Of a stretch of DNA of 64,000 nt, positions 16,957 through 25,817 are shown one piece after another; within the stretch, counting starts at the first letter, position 1, and the number at the start of each line of letters is the position of its first letter. A model generated the notes under the pieces. The model was not told where the DNA came from. It made no database searches and worked only from the letters and a program-made list of their open reading frames with translations. Location: positions 1 to 64,000 of the forward strand of contig NZ_BAAAUX010000010.1 of the NCBI RefSeq assembly GCF_039534165.1. The letters are read 5' to 3'. A program made the translations under genes and the position numbers. Source of the DNA: Saccharopolyspora_D taberi. GTDB lineage: Bacteria > Actinomycetota > Actinomycetes > Mycobacteriales > Pseudonocardiaceae.

Positions 16957-17647
16957 GGAAGAACAAGGACACGGCCATGGGCATCGGCATCCCGTGAACT
17001 TCGACCCCACGGCGGCCGAGCCCGACCCCTACGGCGCCGCGCCCCGGACCGGTCGCCCGTTCCGGCTCGGCATCGGCGGTCCGGTCGGCAGCGGCAAGAC
17101 CGCGCTGACCGCCGCGCTGTGCCGGGCGCTGGGTTCGGAGATCGACCTCGCGGTCGTGACCAACGACATCTACACCACCGAGGACGCCGACTTCCTGCGC
17201 AGGGCGGGCGTGCTCGACACCGACCGGATCGAGGCGGTGCAGACCGGCGCCTGCCCGCACACCGCGATCCGCGACGACATCACCGCCAACCTCGACGCGG
17301 TCGAGAAGCTGGAGGAGCGCCACCCCGGGCTGCGGCTGGTGATCGTGGAGAGCGGCGGCGACAACCTCACGGCGGTGTTCAGCCGCGGGCTGGCCGACAG
17401 CCAGATCTTCGTGGTGGACGTCGCGGGCGGGGACAAGGTGCCGCGCAAGGGCGGTCCGGGCGTCACGACCGCGGACCTGCTGGTGATCAACAAGATCGAC
17501 CTCGCCGAGCAGGTCGGCGCGGACATGGAGGTCATGGTCGGCGACGCGCACCGGATGCGCGGCGAGCTGCCGGTGATCACGCAGTCGCTGACCCGCACGC
17601 CGAACGCGCCCGACGTGTCGGCCTGGGTCCGCCAGCAGCTCGCGTGA
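16946..17647 (+). CDS. ureG: urease accessory GTPase UreG
   Basis: A 233-residue SIMIBI GTPase that drives nickel loading. The P-loop GGPVGSGKT is at 44-52, the invariant CPH nickel-binding motif at 103-105, and NKIDLA further on. It starts at TTG 16946, inside ureF. The N-terminal 20 residues are histidine-rich (EEEQGHGHGHRHP). No ureE is present in the operon, so this tail may take over nickel storage or delivery; that role is inferred. Confidence 0.95.
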   Translation: MPHEEEQGHGHGHRHPVNFDPTAAEPDPYGAAPRTGRPFRLGIGGPVGSGKTALTAALCRALGSEIDLAVVTNDIYTTEDADFLRRAGVLDTDRIEAVQTGACPHTAIRDDITANLDAVEKLEERHPGLRLVIVESGGDNLTAVFSRGLADSQIFVVDVAGGDKVPRKGGPGVTTADLLVINKIDLAEQVGADMEVMVGDAHRMRGELPVITQSLTRTPNAPDVSAWVRQQLA

Positions 17648-18408
17648 GGGCGCTCGCCTCGCTCGCGGTCGAGCTCCGCGGCGGTCGCAGCGTGGTCCGC
17701 GACCTGCGGTCGCAGCCGCCGATCACGCTGATCCCGCGCCGCGCCGCCACGACCTCCGCCGACGGCACCGCCGTGGTGCACCTGGTCGGATCGGCCACCA
17801 TGCCGATGGGCGGTGACCGCGTCGACCTGCACGTCCGGGTCGGCACGGGCGCGAGCCTGCGGCTCAGCGGGACCGCCGCGACGGTCGCGCTGCCCGGCAT
17901 GCGGGCCGGGCACAGCACGGCCAGGGTGCACGTCGAGGTCGAGCGGGGCGGGACCGTCGAGTACCTGCCGGAGGCGACGGTGATCAGCGCCCGCGCCGAC
18001 CACCGCGCGGAGCTGCGGATCGACCTGGCCGCCGACGCCCGGGTCAGGTGCCGGGAGGTCCTGGTGCTGGGCCGCCACGGCGAGCGGCCCGGGTCGCTGA
18101 CCACCACCACGCACCTCCGGCGGGACGGCGAGCCGCTCCTGCGGCAGCGGCTCGACATCGGGGAGCACCGGGTCGCGGCGAGCGCCGGGTACCTGGCCGG
18201 GGCGCGGGTGCTGGCGACGGAGACGCTGGTGTGGGGCGGAGATCCGGAGGAGCCGGTGAGCGGCGACTGGTGGTCGCTGGTCCCGTTGGCGAGGGGCGGG
18301 GCGATGGCGACTTCGGTCGGCGCGGACGCGGTGACCGCGCAGCGCCGGCTCGCCGAGGCGGTCGGGCACCACCCGCACGCCGACGCGCTCACCCGCGAGG
18401 TGTGGTGA
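17644..18408 (+). CDS. ureD: urease accessory protein UreD
   Basis: A 254-residue UreD/UreH scaffold that binds the urease apoprotein and channels nickel from UreG. The GTG start overlaps the ureG stop. Family features include TPMGGDRV-like ATMPMGGDRVDLHVRV, EYLPEATVISARADH and the terminal domain ending ADALTREVW. An in-frame ORF extends back to 17119 inside ureG, which is spurious. It is the last gene of the operon; a strong palindrome and an assembly gap follow. Confidence 0.92.
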   Translation: MRALASLAVELRGGRSVVRDLRSQPPITLIPRRAATTSADGTAVVHLVGSATMPMGGDRVDLHVRVGTGASLRLSGTAATVALPGMRAGHSTARVHVEVERGGTVEYLPEATVISARADHRAELRIDLAADARVRCREVLVLGRHGERPGSLTTTTHLRRDGEPLLRQRLDIGEHRVAASAGYLAGARVLATETLVWGGDPEEPVSGDWWSLVPLARGGAMATSVGADAVTAQRRLAEAVGHHPHADALTREVW

Positions 18409-18448
18409 GTTTTGTGTGCGGGGCTCGTTTTGCGTGGCGGTGCTGGTG

Positions 18449-18546
18449 GCGGAACCTCAGGCGCCCGCTGGCTGCGGTAACTTTTTCCCACGTATGTCCA
18501 TACGAGGGAAAAAGCTGTCCTCGCCAGCGAACGCCTGAGAACCCGC
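18449..18546. repeat. 98-bp near-perfect palindrome beside an assembly gap
   Basis: Arms are symmetric about 18497/18498. The inner arms 18481-18496 and 18499-18514 pair over 15 of 16 bases with only two bases between. CGCTGG/CCAGCG and CTCAGGCG (18456-18463)/CGCCTGAG (18532-18539) continue the symmetry outward. Such a cruciform or hairpin would stall sequencing, which probably explains the unknown bases starting at 18555. It may also terminate the urease operon. Confidence 0.85.
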
Positions 18547-18554
18547 GGCGGTGC

Positions 18555-18594
18555 NNNNNNNNNNNNNNNNNNNNNNNNNNNNNNNNNNNNNNNN
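18555..18594. other. assembly gap of 40 unknown bases
   Basis: Forty N characters stand between ureD and pdxH. The true length is unknown. The remaining sequence between 18595 and 18862 holds nothing recognisable apart from the pdxH ribosome site. Confidence 0.99.
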
Positions 18595-18862
18595 TGGCCG
18601 GGTTGGAGCGCCCCCGGTTCCTGTTCGTGCGCTGCCGGAATTGCCCGGATGACCTGCGGCCGAACGGGTGTGCTTCCACTCACTTGATCGATTGCGAGAT
18701 CGATCGGGAGGCACCGCTGATTCGGCACCGGTTCGCATCCCGTTTACCGTCGTACCGGGGTTGGCGCGCCCACGCGGTGGCGCCTGCCCGCCGAGCCCGG
18801 CGGACCGCCGGAGCTACGAATTCGAGTCGGGCCGCTGCCGGGCGAGTCAGGGAGGAAAACCG

Positions 18863-19528
18863 ATGTCGGAGGCGAACTCCACCCCCACGGCGACGCTGCC
18901 GTCCATGCGCGTGTCCTACGAGGCGGGGGCGCTGGACGAGACGTCCCTCGCCGCGACCTGGCACGAGCAGCTCCAGCTCTGGTTCGACGAGGCCGTGCAG
19001 GCCGGCGTGCCCGAGGCCAATGCGATGGTGCTGGCCACCGCCGACGCCGACGGCGTGCCGTCGTCGCGCACGGTGCTGTGCAAGGGCTTCGACCAGCGCG
19101 GCGTGGTCTTCTTCACCAACTACACCTCGGCCAAGAGCCACGACCTGAAGGTCACGCGGCGGGCGGCGGCGACCTTCCCCTGGCTCGCGATGCAGCGGCA
19201 GGTCAACGTGCGCGGCGAGGTGGAGAAGGTCTCCGCCGAGGAGACCGCCGAGTACTGGGCGGTCCGGCCGCGGGGTTCGCAGCTGGGCGCGTGGGCCTCG
19301 CCGCAGTCCCGGGTGGTCACCGGGCGCTCGGCGCTGGAGTCCTCGCTGAGCGGCATCGAGCGGCGGTTCGCCGACAACGAGAAGGTGCCGGTGCCGCCGC
19401 ACTGGGGCGGCTGGCGGATCCGGCCGGAGTCGGTCGAGTTCTGGCAGGGCCGCCCGGACCGGCTGCACGACCGCCTGCGCTTCCGCAACAACGACGGCAG
19501 GTGGGTCGTCGAGCGGTTGGCTCCCTGA
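18863..19528 (+). CDS. pdxH: pyridoxamine 5-phosphate oxidase
   Basis: A 221-residue FMN flavoprotein that oxidises pyridoxamine or pyridoxine phosphate to pyridoxal phosphate, the cofactor used by SerC nearby. FMN-contacting blocks are SSRTVLCKGFDQRGVVFFTN, then SAKSHDL and QVNVRGEVEKV, and the substrate/dimer C-terminus ends RLHDRLRF with WVVERLAP. ATG 18863 follows GGGAGGAAA. The frame is open to 18668 without similarity. It is followed by a clear terminator. Confidence 0.94.
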   Translation: MSEANSTPTATLPSMRVSYEAGALDETSLAATWHEQLQLWFDEAVQAGVPEANAMVLATADADGVPSSRTVLCKGFDQRGVVFFTNYTSAKSHDLKVTRRAAATFPWLAMQRQVNVRGEVEKVSAEETAEYWAVRPRGSQLGAWASPQSRVVTGRSALESSLSGIERRFADNEKVPVPPHWGGWRIRPESVEFWQGRPDRLHDRLRFRNNDGRWVVERLAP

Positions 19529-19557
19529 GCAGCCGGCGTCCGGCGGAGGGACATGAG

Positions 19558-19586
19558 AAAGCCCCGGTCACCAGCCGGGGCTTTTT
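19558..19586 (+). terminator. intrinsic terminator after pdxH
   Basis: AAAGCCCCGG (19558-19567) and CCGGGGCTTT (19575-19584) form a ten-bp stem with a seven-base loop, followed by TT. It lies 30 bases beyond the pdxH stop. Confidence 0.88.
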
Positions 19587-19666
19587 CCTGACACCATCCG
19601 CGAAATCTTCGTTCCAACCAGCGGAAAAGTAGACATCGGTCACAAGGCCGGAAATCCCCGAGCTGT

Positions 19667-19684
19667 TAGCCGTACTAACGGCTA
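19667..19684. promoter_or_regulatory. inverted-repeat operator upstream of MFS gene
   Basis: TAGCCGT-ACTA-ACGGCTA is a perfect seven-bp inverted repeat with a four-base spacer, 14 bases before the MFS start. The spacing and length suit a MarR, TetR or GntR-type dimer, but no regulator gene is adjacent. Confidence 0.45.
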
Positions 19685-19697
19685 GGGTTCTGCAGTT

Positions 19698-21011
19698 GTG
19701 CAGAAGCGCGGCGGCGAGGCGGTGCGGGAGCCCGGCAGGACCCGCTCCCGGCTGAGCAAGGTCCTCATCGACACCCGGCCACTGAAGTACCCCGCCTACC
19801 GGCGGCTGTGGCTGTCCAACATCGTCACCTCGGTCGGCGCGCAGGTCAGCGCGGTCGCGGTGCCGCAGCAGGTGTTCAACCTGACCGGCTCCTCGGCCTA
19901 CGTCTCGCTCGCCGCCATGTTCGGCCTGGCGCCGCTGCTGGTCTTCGGCCTGTGGGGCGGCGCCGTCGCCGACGCGGTCGACCGCCGCAGGCTGCTGATG
20001 GTCACCAACGGCGGCCTGGCGGTCACCTCGGTGCTGCTCTGGGCGGTCGCCGCGGCCGGCTTCAACACGGTCTGGCTCGTGCTGGTGCTCTTCGCCGCGC
20101 AGCAGACCTTCTTCGCGGTCAACATGCCCACGCGCGGCGCCGCCATCGCGCGGCTGCTGCCCGCGCACCTGCTGCCTTCGGCGCAGGCGCTGGGCTCCAC
20201 GGTGTTCCAGATCGGTGCGATCACCGGCCCGCTGCTGGCCGGGATGCTGCTGCCGCTGCTCGGCCTCCCGGTGCTGTACCTGATCGACGCGGTCGCGCTG
20301 TGCGCCGCGCTGTGGGCGGTGTACCGGATGCCGCCGCTGCCGCCGAACGACGGCGCTCCGACCAGCGCGGGCCTGCGCTCGATCCTCGACGGCTTCCGCT
20401 ACCTGACGCTGCAGAAGGTGCTGCTCGCGTCGTTCCTGATGGACATCATCGCGATGGTCTTCGGCATGCCGCGCGCGCTGTTCCCGGAGATGGCCGAGCG
20501 GACCTTCGGCGACCCGCCCGGCGGCGGTGTCGCGCTCGGCCTGCTGTTCGCCGCGATCCCGGTCGGCTCGTTCGCGTTCGCGCTGTTCTCCGGCTGGCTG
20601 CACCGGGTCCGGCGGCACGGCGTCGGCGTGACGATCGGCGTGGTCGCCTGGGGACTGGCCGTGATCGGCTTCGGGCTCTCGGACTCGATCTGGCTCGCGG
20701 TGCTGTTCCTGGCGATCGCGGGCGGCGCGGACCTGATCAGCGCGGTCTACCGCAGCTCGATGCTCCAGACCGCCGCGACCGACGAGATGCGCGGCCGGAT
20801 GCAGGGCGTGTTCACCGTCGTCGTCGCGGGCGGTCCGCGCCTGGCCGACGCGCTGCACGGGGTCGGCGGCGCGACCTTCGGCACCGGGGCGGCGGTCGCG
20901 TGGGGCGGCGTGCTGGTCGTCGTGCTCGCGATCCTCGCGGTGGTCTGCCTGCCCGCGTTCTGGCGCTACCTCGCTCCCGGTGAGGAAGAACCCCGGGACA
21001 AGCAACACTGA
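19698..21011 (+). CDS. MFS transporter (EntS-like, DHA3 family)
   Basis: A 437-residue twelve-helix transporter. Motifs such as LWLSNIVTSVGAQVSAVAVP in helix 1, DAVDRRRLLMV after helix 2 and NMPTRGAAIARLLP after helix 4 are characteristic of the DHA3 group that includes the siderophore exporter EntS. It may export a siderophore or drug. The assigned GTG start at 19698 has no obvious ribosome site, so a leaderless transcript is possible. Confidence 0.82.
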   Translation: MQKRGGEAVREPGRTRSRLSKVLIDTRPLKYPAYRRLWLSNIVTSVGAQVSAVAVPQQVFNLTGSSAYVSLAAMFGLAPLLVFGLWGGAVADAVDRRRLLMVTNGGLAVTSVLLWAVAAAGFNTVWLVLVLFAAQQTFFAVNMPTRGAAIARLLPAHLLPSAQALGSTVFQIGAITGPLLAGMLLPLLGLPVLYLIDAVALCAALWAVYRMPPLPPNDGAPTSAGLRSILDGFRYLTLQKVLLASFLMDIIAMVFGMPRALFPEMAERTFGDPPGGGVALGLLFAAIPVGSFAFALFSGWLHRVRRHGVGVTIGVVAWGLAVIGFGLSDSIWLAVLFLAIAGGADLISAVYRSSMLQTAATDEMRGRMQGVFTVVVAGGPRLADALHGVGGATFGTGAAVAWGGVLVVVLAILAVVCLPAFWRYLAPGEEEPRDKQH

Positions 21012-21070
21012 GTGCGGATGGCGGCACGGACTGCGCCGATGTGCGCCTTGCTGCGCCTCAGCACAGCTGA

Positions 21071-21082
21071 AAAGTGCACTTT
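21071..21082. promoter_or_regulatory. 12-bp palindrome upstream of amino acid permease
   Basis: AAAGTGCACTTT is a perfect palindrome 51 bases before the permease start, in a short intergenic stretch. It is a possible regulator site; no matching second copy or adjacent regulator was seen. Confidence 0.35.
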
Positions 21083-21132
21083 GTCCAGGGGTGGGCGGAC
21101 AAGCGCGGGTGCCACCCTTCACACTTCGTCCT

Positions 21133-22527
21133 ATGGCCAACGAGACGACCGTGAACGACAACGCGCCCGGCGGTGCGCACAACCCTGGCCTCAAGAAGGT
21201 CATCGGGCCGAAACTGCTGCTCTTCTTCGTGATCGGCGACGTGCTGGGGACCACGATCTACTCCCTGACCGGCAAGATCGCCGGCAAGGTCGGCGGTGCG
21301 TTGTGGATCCCGTTCCTGGTCGCGTTCGTCGTGGCGTTCCTGACCGCGTTCAGCTACCTGGAACTGGTCGGCAAGTACCCGAAGGCCGGCGGTGCCCCGC
21401 TGTACGTGCACCGCGCCTTCGGCGTGCACTTCGTGACCTTCCTGATCGCCTTCGCGGTGATGTGCTCGGGCATCACCTCGGCCTCGTCGGCGGCGCGGGC
21501 CTTCAGCGGTGACTACCTGACCAAGATCTTCCCCGACGTGCCCGCGTGGCCGGTGGCGATCGGCTTCCTGCTGCTCCTGGCGGCGATCAACCTCCGGGGC
21601 GTCGCCGAGTCGGTGAAGCTGAACGTGGTCCTGACCTGCATCGAGCTCGGCGGCCTGCTGATCGTGATCGTCTTCGGCGCGATCGCGCTGTTCGGCGGCA
21701 GCACCGACCCGCACCTGGAGCCGGACCCGAGCAGGCTGCTGCAGTTCAACACCGAGACCTCGCCGTTCCTGGCGATCACCTCGGCGACCGCGCTGGCCTT
21801 CTACGCGATGATCGGCTTCGAGGACTCGGTGAACATGGCCGAGGAGACCAAGGACCCGGCCAGGAACTTCCCGCGCGCGCTGCTGATGGGCCTGAGCATC
21901 ACCGCGGCCATCTACCTGGTGATCGCGCTGATCACCTCGACCCTGGTGCCCACCGACGAGCTGGCCGGGTCCACCGGTCCGCTGCTGCTGGTGGTCCAGG
22001 CCGCCGCGCCGTGGTTCCCGCCGATCCTGTTCTCGGCGATCGCGCTGTTCGCGGTCACCAACAGCGCGCTGATCAACATGCTGATGGCCAGCAGGCTGGT
22101 CTACGGCATGGCCGAGGAGAAGATCATCCCCAAGGGCTTCGGCATCGTGCACCGCACCCGGCAGACGCCGTGGGTGTCGATCTTGTTCACCAGCATCATC
22201 GCGGTGGTCCTGGTGATCAGCTCGCTGGACATCTCCGACCTCGGCAACACCACCTCGCTGCTGCTGCTGGCGGTGTTCGCGGTGGTCAACGTCGCGGTTC
22301 TGGTGCTGCGCAAGCACAAGGTCGAGCACAAGCACTTCCGGGCGCCCACCTGGGTTCCGGTGGCGGGCGCGATCACCTGCGCGTTCTTCGCCAGCCCGCT
22401 GTCGGGCCGCGCGTACGACGAGTACCTGGTCGCGGGCGCGCTGCTGGGCATCGGCGTGGTCCTGTGGCTCATCAACTACTTCGTCACCGGCAAGACACGA
22501 TTCGACGCCGCCAAGCTCGGCAAGTAG
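21133..22527 (+). CDS. APC-superfamily amino acid permease
   Basis: A 464-residue permease with about twelve helices. The first helix holds the family motif LLFFVIGDVLGTTIYSLTGK and later GFEDSVNMAEETKDPARNFP, the conserved loop after helix 6 of APC transporters. It would import an amino acid or amine with protons. ATG 21133 begins a 24-residue hydrophilic tail. The aldose epimerase gene follows after 34 bases on the same strand. Confidence 0.87.
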   Translation: MANETTVNDNAPGGAHNPGLKKVIGPKLLLFFVIGDVLGTTIYSLTGKIAGKVGGALWIPFLVAFVVAFLTAFSYLELVGKYPKAGGAPLYVHRAFGVHFVTFLIAFAVMCSGITSASSAARAFSGDYLTKIFPDVPAWPVAIGFLLLLAAINLRGVAESVKLNVVLTCIELGGLLIVIVFGAIALFGGSTDPHLEPDPSRLLQFNTETSPFLAITSATALAFYAMIGFEDSVNMAEETKDPARNFPRALLMGLSITAAIYLVIALITSTLVPTDELAGSTGPLLLVVQAAAPWFPPILFSAIALFAVTNSALINMLMASRLVYGMAEEKIIPKGFGIVHRTRQTPWVSILFTSIIAVVLVISSLDISDLGNTTSLLLLAVFAVVNVAVLVLRKHKVEHKHFRAPTWVPVAGAITCAFFASPLSGRAYDEYLVAGALLGIGVVLWLINYFVTGKTRFDAAKLGK

Positions 22528-22561
22528 GCAGCCGAGCCGGTGGCGGGAATACAGTGGTCGC

Positions 22562-23488
22562 GTGAATGATCCAGTTCCCGCCACCGGCAGGCAGTTCGAG
22601 ATCGGGCACGGCTCCGCGCGGGCCGTCGTCACCGAGGTCGGCGCCGCGCTCCGCGTCTTCGAGGTCGGCGGGGTGCCCTACTCCGAGACCTACGGCGCCG
22701 ACGAGCAACCGCCGTCGGCGGCGGGCGCGGTCCTGGTCCCGTGGCCGAACCGGGTCGCCGACGGGCGCTGGACCCTCGAAGGCGAACCGCAGCAGCTCTC
22801 CCTGACCGAACCCGCGCGGCACAACGCGATCCACGGCCTGCTGCGGCACGCGCCGTGGCGGCTGGTCGAGCACGCGGAGTCCACGGTCGTGCTGCACGCG
22901 ATGGTCCCGTCCCAGCCGGGCTGGCCGGTCCCGCTGCTGACCTCCATCGGCTACACGCTCGACGACTCCGGCCTGACGGTCACCCACACCGTCGAGAACC
23001 TGGGTTCCCGCGCGACCCCCTTCGGCGTCGGCGTGCACCCCTACCCCCGGGCGGGCAACGCCGCGACCGACGACTGCGTCCTGCGGCTCGCGGCGGCGAA
23101 CGTCCTGCCGGTCGACCCGGAGCGGCTGCTGCCCGCCCGGCCGCCCCGCGCGCTGGAGGGCGACGAGATCGAGTTCCGTAGCGGCAGGCGGCTGGCCGGG
23201 GTGCTGCTGGACACGGCGTTCGGCGGCGCCGCACCGGCCCCGGACGACCCGGAGCAGCTGGTGCGGCACCGGCTGACCGACCCGTCCGGCCACGGCGTGG
23301 AGCTCTGGGCGGATCCGGTGTTCAAGTGGGTGCAGGTCTACACCGCCGACGAGTTCCCCGGCCGGGGCCGGGCGGTCGCGATCGAGCCCATGACCTGCCC
23401 GCCCGGCGCGCTGAACTCCGGGACCGACCTGCTGGTCCTGCGGCCCGGCGAGACCTGGATCGCCTCCTGGGGCCTGTGTCCGTTCTGA
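22562..23488 (+). CDS. aldose 1-epimerase family protein
   Basis: A 308-residue beta-sandwich enzyme that interconverts alpha and beta anomers of sugars. Substrate residues are seen in LVPWPNRVADGRW near 58-70, NAIHGLLRHAPW near 89-100 and GVGVHPYP near 157-164, with a catalytic glutamate in AIEPMTCPPGALN. The GTG start lies 34 bases past the permease stop. The exact sugar is unknown. Confidence 0.87.
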   Translation: MNDPVPATGRQFEIGHGSARAVVTEVGAALRVFEVGGVPYSETYGADEQPPSAAGAVLVPWPNRVADGRWTLEGEPQQLSLTEPARHNAIHGLLRHAPWRLVEHAESTVVLHAMVPSQPGWPVPLLTSIGYTLDDSGLTVTHTVENLGSRATPFGVGVHPYPRAGNAATDDCVLRLAAANVLPVDPERLLPARPPRALEGDEIEFRSGRRLAGVLLDTAFGGAAPAPDDPEQLVRHRLTDPSGHGVELWADPVFKWVQVYTADEFPGRGRAVAIEPMTCPPGALNSGTDLLVLRPGETWIASWGLCPF

Positions 23489-23505
23489 TTTGGGTCACGT
23501 TCTGA

Positions 23506-23982
23506 TCAGGTGCCCGTGGCCCCCTGCGGCGGCGTCACCAGCGCGTAGATCACCAGCACCGACATGGCGATGACGAGCACCGACCACATCGGGAAGGCGT
23601 TGAGGAACGCCAGGTGCCCGATCGCGGCCAGCCCGGCGAGGACCACGCCGGTGACCCGCGCCCAGGTCTGCCCGATCATCGCGCCGATCCCGGTCGCGAC
23701 CTGCAGGACGCCGACGACCAGCCAGATCCAGCCCCACGCGGCGTAGTTGAAGACCAGCAGACCTGCCTCGGTGACCACGTAGTAGTCGGTGCGCAGGAAC
23801 GCGGTCAGCGCGTCGATGACGTTGAAGACGCCCACGAGCACCAGGATCGTGCCCGCGAACGCCAGCCAGTTCGACAGCGGCGCGCCGCGCCGCGAACCGG
23901 CCATGGCCCAGGTGCTCTGCGGTGCCTCCGCCTTCTCGGAGGTGCGGTCCTCGCCGGCGCTCGGCTGTGATGCGGAAGTCAT
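23506..23982 (-). CDS. DUF7144-type small membrane protein
   Basis: A 158-residue protein with a hydrophilic N-terminus of about 35 residues and four hydrophobic helices. It includes LLVFNYAAWGWIWLVVGVLQ and a WARVTGVVLAGLAAI segment, a pattern common in actinobacterial four-helix membrane proteins of unknown function. ATG 23982 follows GAGGGGG. It converges on the epimerase gene with 17 bases between stops. Confidence 0.7.
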   Translation of the reverse strand: MTSASQPSAGEDRTSEKAEAPQSTWAMAGSRRGAPLSNWLAFAGTILVLVGVFNVIDALTAFLRTDYYVVTEAGLLVFNYAAWGWIWLVVGVLQVATGIGAMIGQTWARVTGVVLAGLAAIGHLAFLNAFPMWSVLVIAMSVLVIYALVTPPQGATGT

Positions 23983-24051
23983 GAGTACCCCCTCGGACTT
24001 CGCGGTGAAGCCTTTCGAGTGTCGCGCCGGAGGGCGTCGATCGCAGCGGAT

Positions 24052-24576
24052 TCAGGCCCGCTCGTAGCGGCTGACCCAGGTGGCCGGGCCGTCGTCCTGC
24101 CGCTGGCCGGGGGCACCGCGCACGGGCACGTCGCCGCGATGCTCGAAGCCCCGCGCCTCGTAGTAGGAACGCAGCCGCGGATTGGACCGCACGCAGTCCA
24201 GGCGCAGGGCACCGGCGCCCTGCTCGCGCGCGGCGTCGGCCGCCCAGTCGAGGACGACGGCGCCCAGCCCGGCCGCCCGGCGGCGCACGGCCATCCGGTG
24301 GACGTAGCCCGCGGTGCCACCGACGTCCGCCCACAGCGGGTCCGACCAGTCCAGGGTGAGGGTTGCCGCGACATCGCCCCCGACCTCGGCCAGCCACGTC
24401 TCGCCCCTGGAAATGGCCTCGGCGAGCCACGCGGCTTCGAAGCGCGCAGGCCATTGGTCGATCCTCCGCGCGCCGAGCCAGCCCGCCGCCTCGTCGAGCA
24501 CGCCCAGCACGGCGCCGGTGTGCTCCTCGGCGGCCCGGATGAAGCGGACTTCGCCGCCGTTCCACCTGATCGTCAC
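24052..24576 (-). CDS. GNAT-family N-acetyltransferase
   Basis: A 174-residue acetyl-CoA transferase. The acetyl-CoA loop lies in MAVRRRAAGLGAVVLDWAAD (near 93-112), preceded by the YVHR strand, and the C-terminal SNPRLRSYYEARGFEHRGD matches the family end. The substrate cannot be told. The GTG start codon is inside one arm of the 15-bp inverted repeat at 24571-24617. Confidence 0.82.
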   Translation of the reverse strand: MTIRWNGGEVRFIRAAEEHTGAVLGVLDEAAGWLGARRIDQWPARFEAAWLAEAISRGETWLAEVGGDVAATLTLDWSDPLWADVGGTAGYVHRMAVRRRAAGLGAVVLDWAADAAREQGAGALRLDCVRSNPRLRSYYEARGFEHRGDVPVRGAPGQRQDDGPATWVSRYERA

Positions 24577-24617
24577 ACCGGGATCGTCGCACCCGGAGCG
24601 CTGATCCCGGTGTGACG
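24571..24617. promoter_or_regulatory. 15-bp inverted repeat covering the GNAT start codon
   Basis: CGTCACACCGGGATC (24571-24585) is the exact reverse complement of GATCCCGGTGTGACG (24603-24617), with a 17-base loop. It fills the gap between the acyl-CoA dehydrogenase stop and the GNAT gene. In RNA it would hide the GNAT start region; it could also terminate the upstream gene or bind a dimeric regulator. Confidence 0.6.
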
Positions 24618-24622
24618 TCCGC

Positions 24623-25768
24623 TCAGCCCTTGGCCAGGTGCCGCCCGATGAGCATCCGCTGGATCTGGTTGGTGCCCTCGAAGATCTGGAGCACCTTCGC
24701 CTCGCGCATGTACCGCTCGGCTGGGAAGTCGCGGGTGTAGCCGACGCCGCCGAGCACCTGCACGGCGTCGGTGGTCACCTTCATCGCCGCGTCGGTCGCG
24801 ACCAGCTTCGCCACCGACGCGTGGAGCCCGAACGGGAGCCCGGCGTCGCGCCGCCGCGCGCCGTCGAGGTAGGTCGCCCGCGCCGAGTGCACGGCCGCGG
24901 CCATGTCGGCGAGCAGGAACTCCAGGCCCTGGAACTCGATGATCGGCCGCCCGAACTGCTCGCGCTGCCTGGCGTAGTCGACGGCCAGGTCCAGCGCGGC
25001 CTGCGCGAGGCCGACGGCGCAGGCGGCGATGCCCAGCCTGCCCGAGTCCAGCGCGGCGAGCGCGATCTTGAGGCCGTCGCCCTCCGCACCGACGAGCCGG
25101 TCGGCGCCGACCCGCGCGCCCTCGAAGCGCAGTTCGGTGGTGGGCGAACCGGTGAGCCCCATCTTGTGCTCCGGCGGAGCGGCCGACAGCCCTGGCGTCG
25201 AGCTGTCGACGAGCAGGCAGCTGATGCCGCGCGGGCCGTCGTCGGAGGTCCGGGCCATCAGCGTGTAGAAGTCGGCGACGCCGCCGTGGGTGATCCACGA
25301 CTTGGTGCCGTTGACGGTGTACTCGTCGCCCTCGCGCACCGCGCGCGTGCTCAGCGCCGCCGCGTCGGAACCGGCGTGCGCCTCCGACAGCGCGTAGCCG
25401 CCGAGGGTCCGGCCGCCGATCATGTCCGGCAGCCAGCGGTCGCGCTGCTCGTCGGTGCCGAAGTGGGCGAGCGGGAAGCAGGACATCGTGTGCACCGAGA
25501 GCCCGACGCCCACGGTCATCCACGCGCTGCTGATCTCTTCGAGGACCTGGAGGTAGACCTCGTACGGCTGTTCGCCGCCGCCGTGCTCCTCCGGGTACGG
25601 CAGGCCGAGCAGCCCGGACTTGCCGAGCAGGCGGAAGACCTCGCGCGGGAAGGTCCCGGTCGCCTCGCCCTCGGCGGCGGCCCCGGCGAGCTCGTCGCGG
25701 GCGATGTCCCTGGTCAGGGCCAGCAGATCGGTTGCTTCAGGGGTGGGAAGCAGACGTTCGACAGGCAT
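24623..25768 (-). CDS. acyl-CoA dehydrogenase
   Basis: A 381-residue FAD enzyme that introduces the alpha-beta double bond in an acyl-CoA. Signature 1 YALSEAHAGSDAAAL and signature 2 QFGRPIIEFQGLEFLLADM are clear. The C-terminal block YMREAKVLQIFEGTNQIQR supplies the catalytic glutamate in FEGTN. Chain-length preference is not readable. It is divergent from the TetR regulator at 25906, the likely controller, with direct repeats between them. Confidence 0.92.
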   Translation of the reverse strand: MPVERLLPTPEATDLLALTRDIARDELAGAAAEGEATGTFPREVFRLLGKSGLLGLPYPEEHGGGEQPYEVYLQVLEEISSAWMTVGVGLSVHTMSCFPLAHFGTDEQRDRWLPDMIGGRTLGGYALSEAHAGSDAAALSTRAVREGDEYTVNGTKSWITHGGVADFYTLMARTSDDGPRGISCLLVDSSTPGLSAAPPEHKMGLTGSPTTELRFEGARVGADRLVGAEGDGLKIALAALDSGRLGIAACAVGLAQAALDLAVDYARQREQFGRPIIEFQGLEFLLADMAAAVHSARATYLDGARRRDAGLPFGLHASVAKLVATDAAMKVTTDAVQVLGGVGYTRDFPAERYMREAKVLQIFEGTNQIQRMLIGRHLAKG

Positions 25769-25817
25769 GGTGGTCGCGCTCCTGTGGCCAGTGTGGCACT
25801 GCGGGTGGGTACCGACA

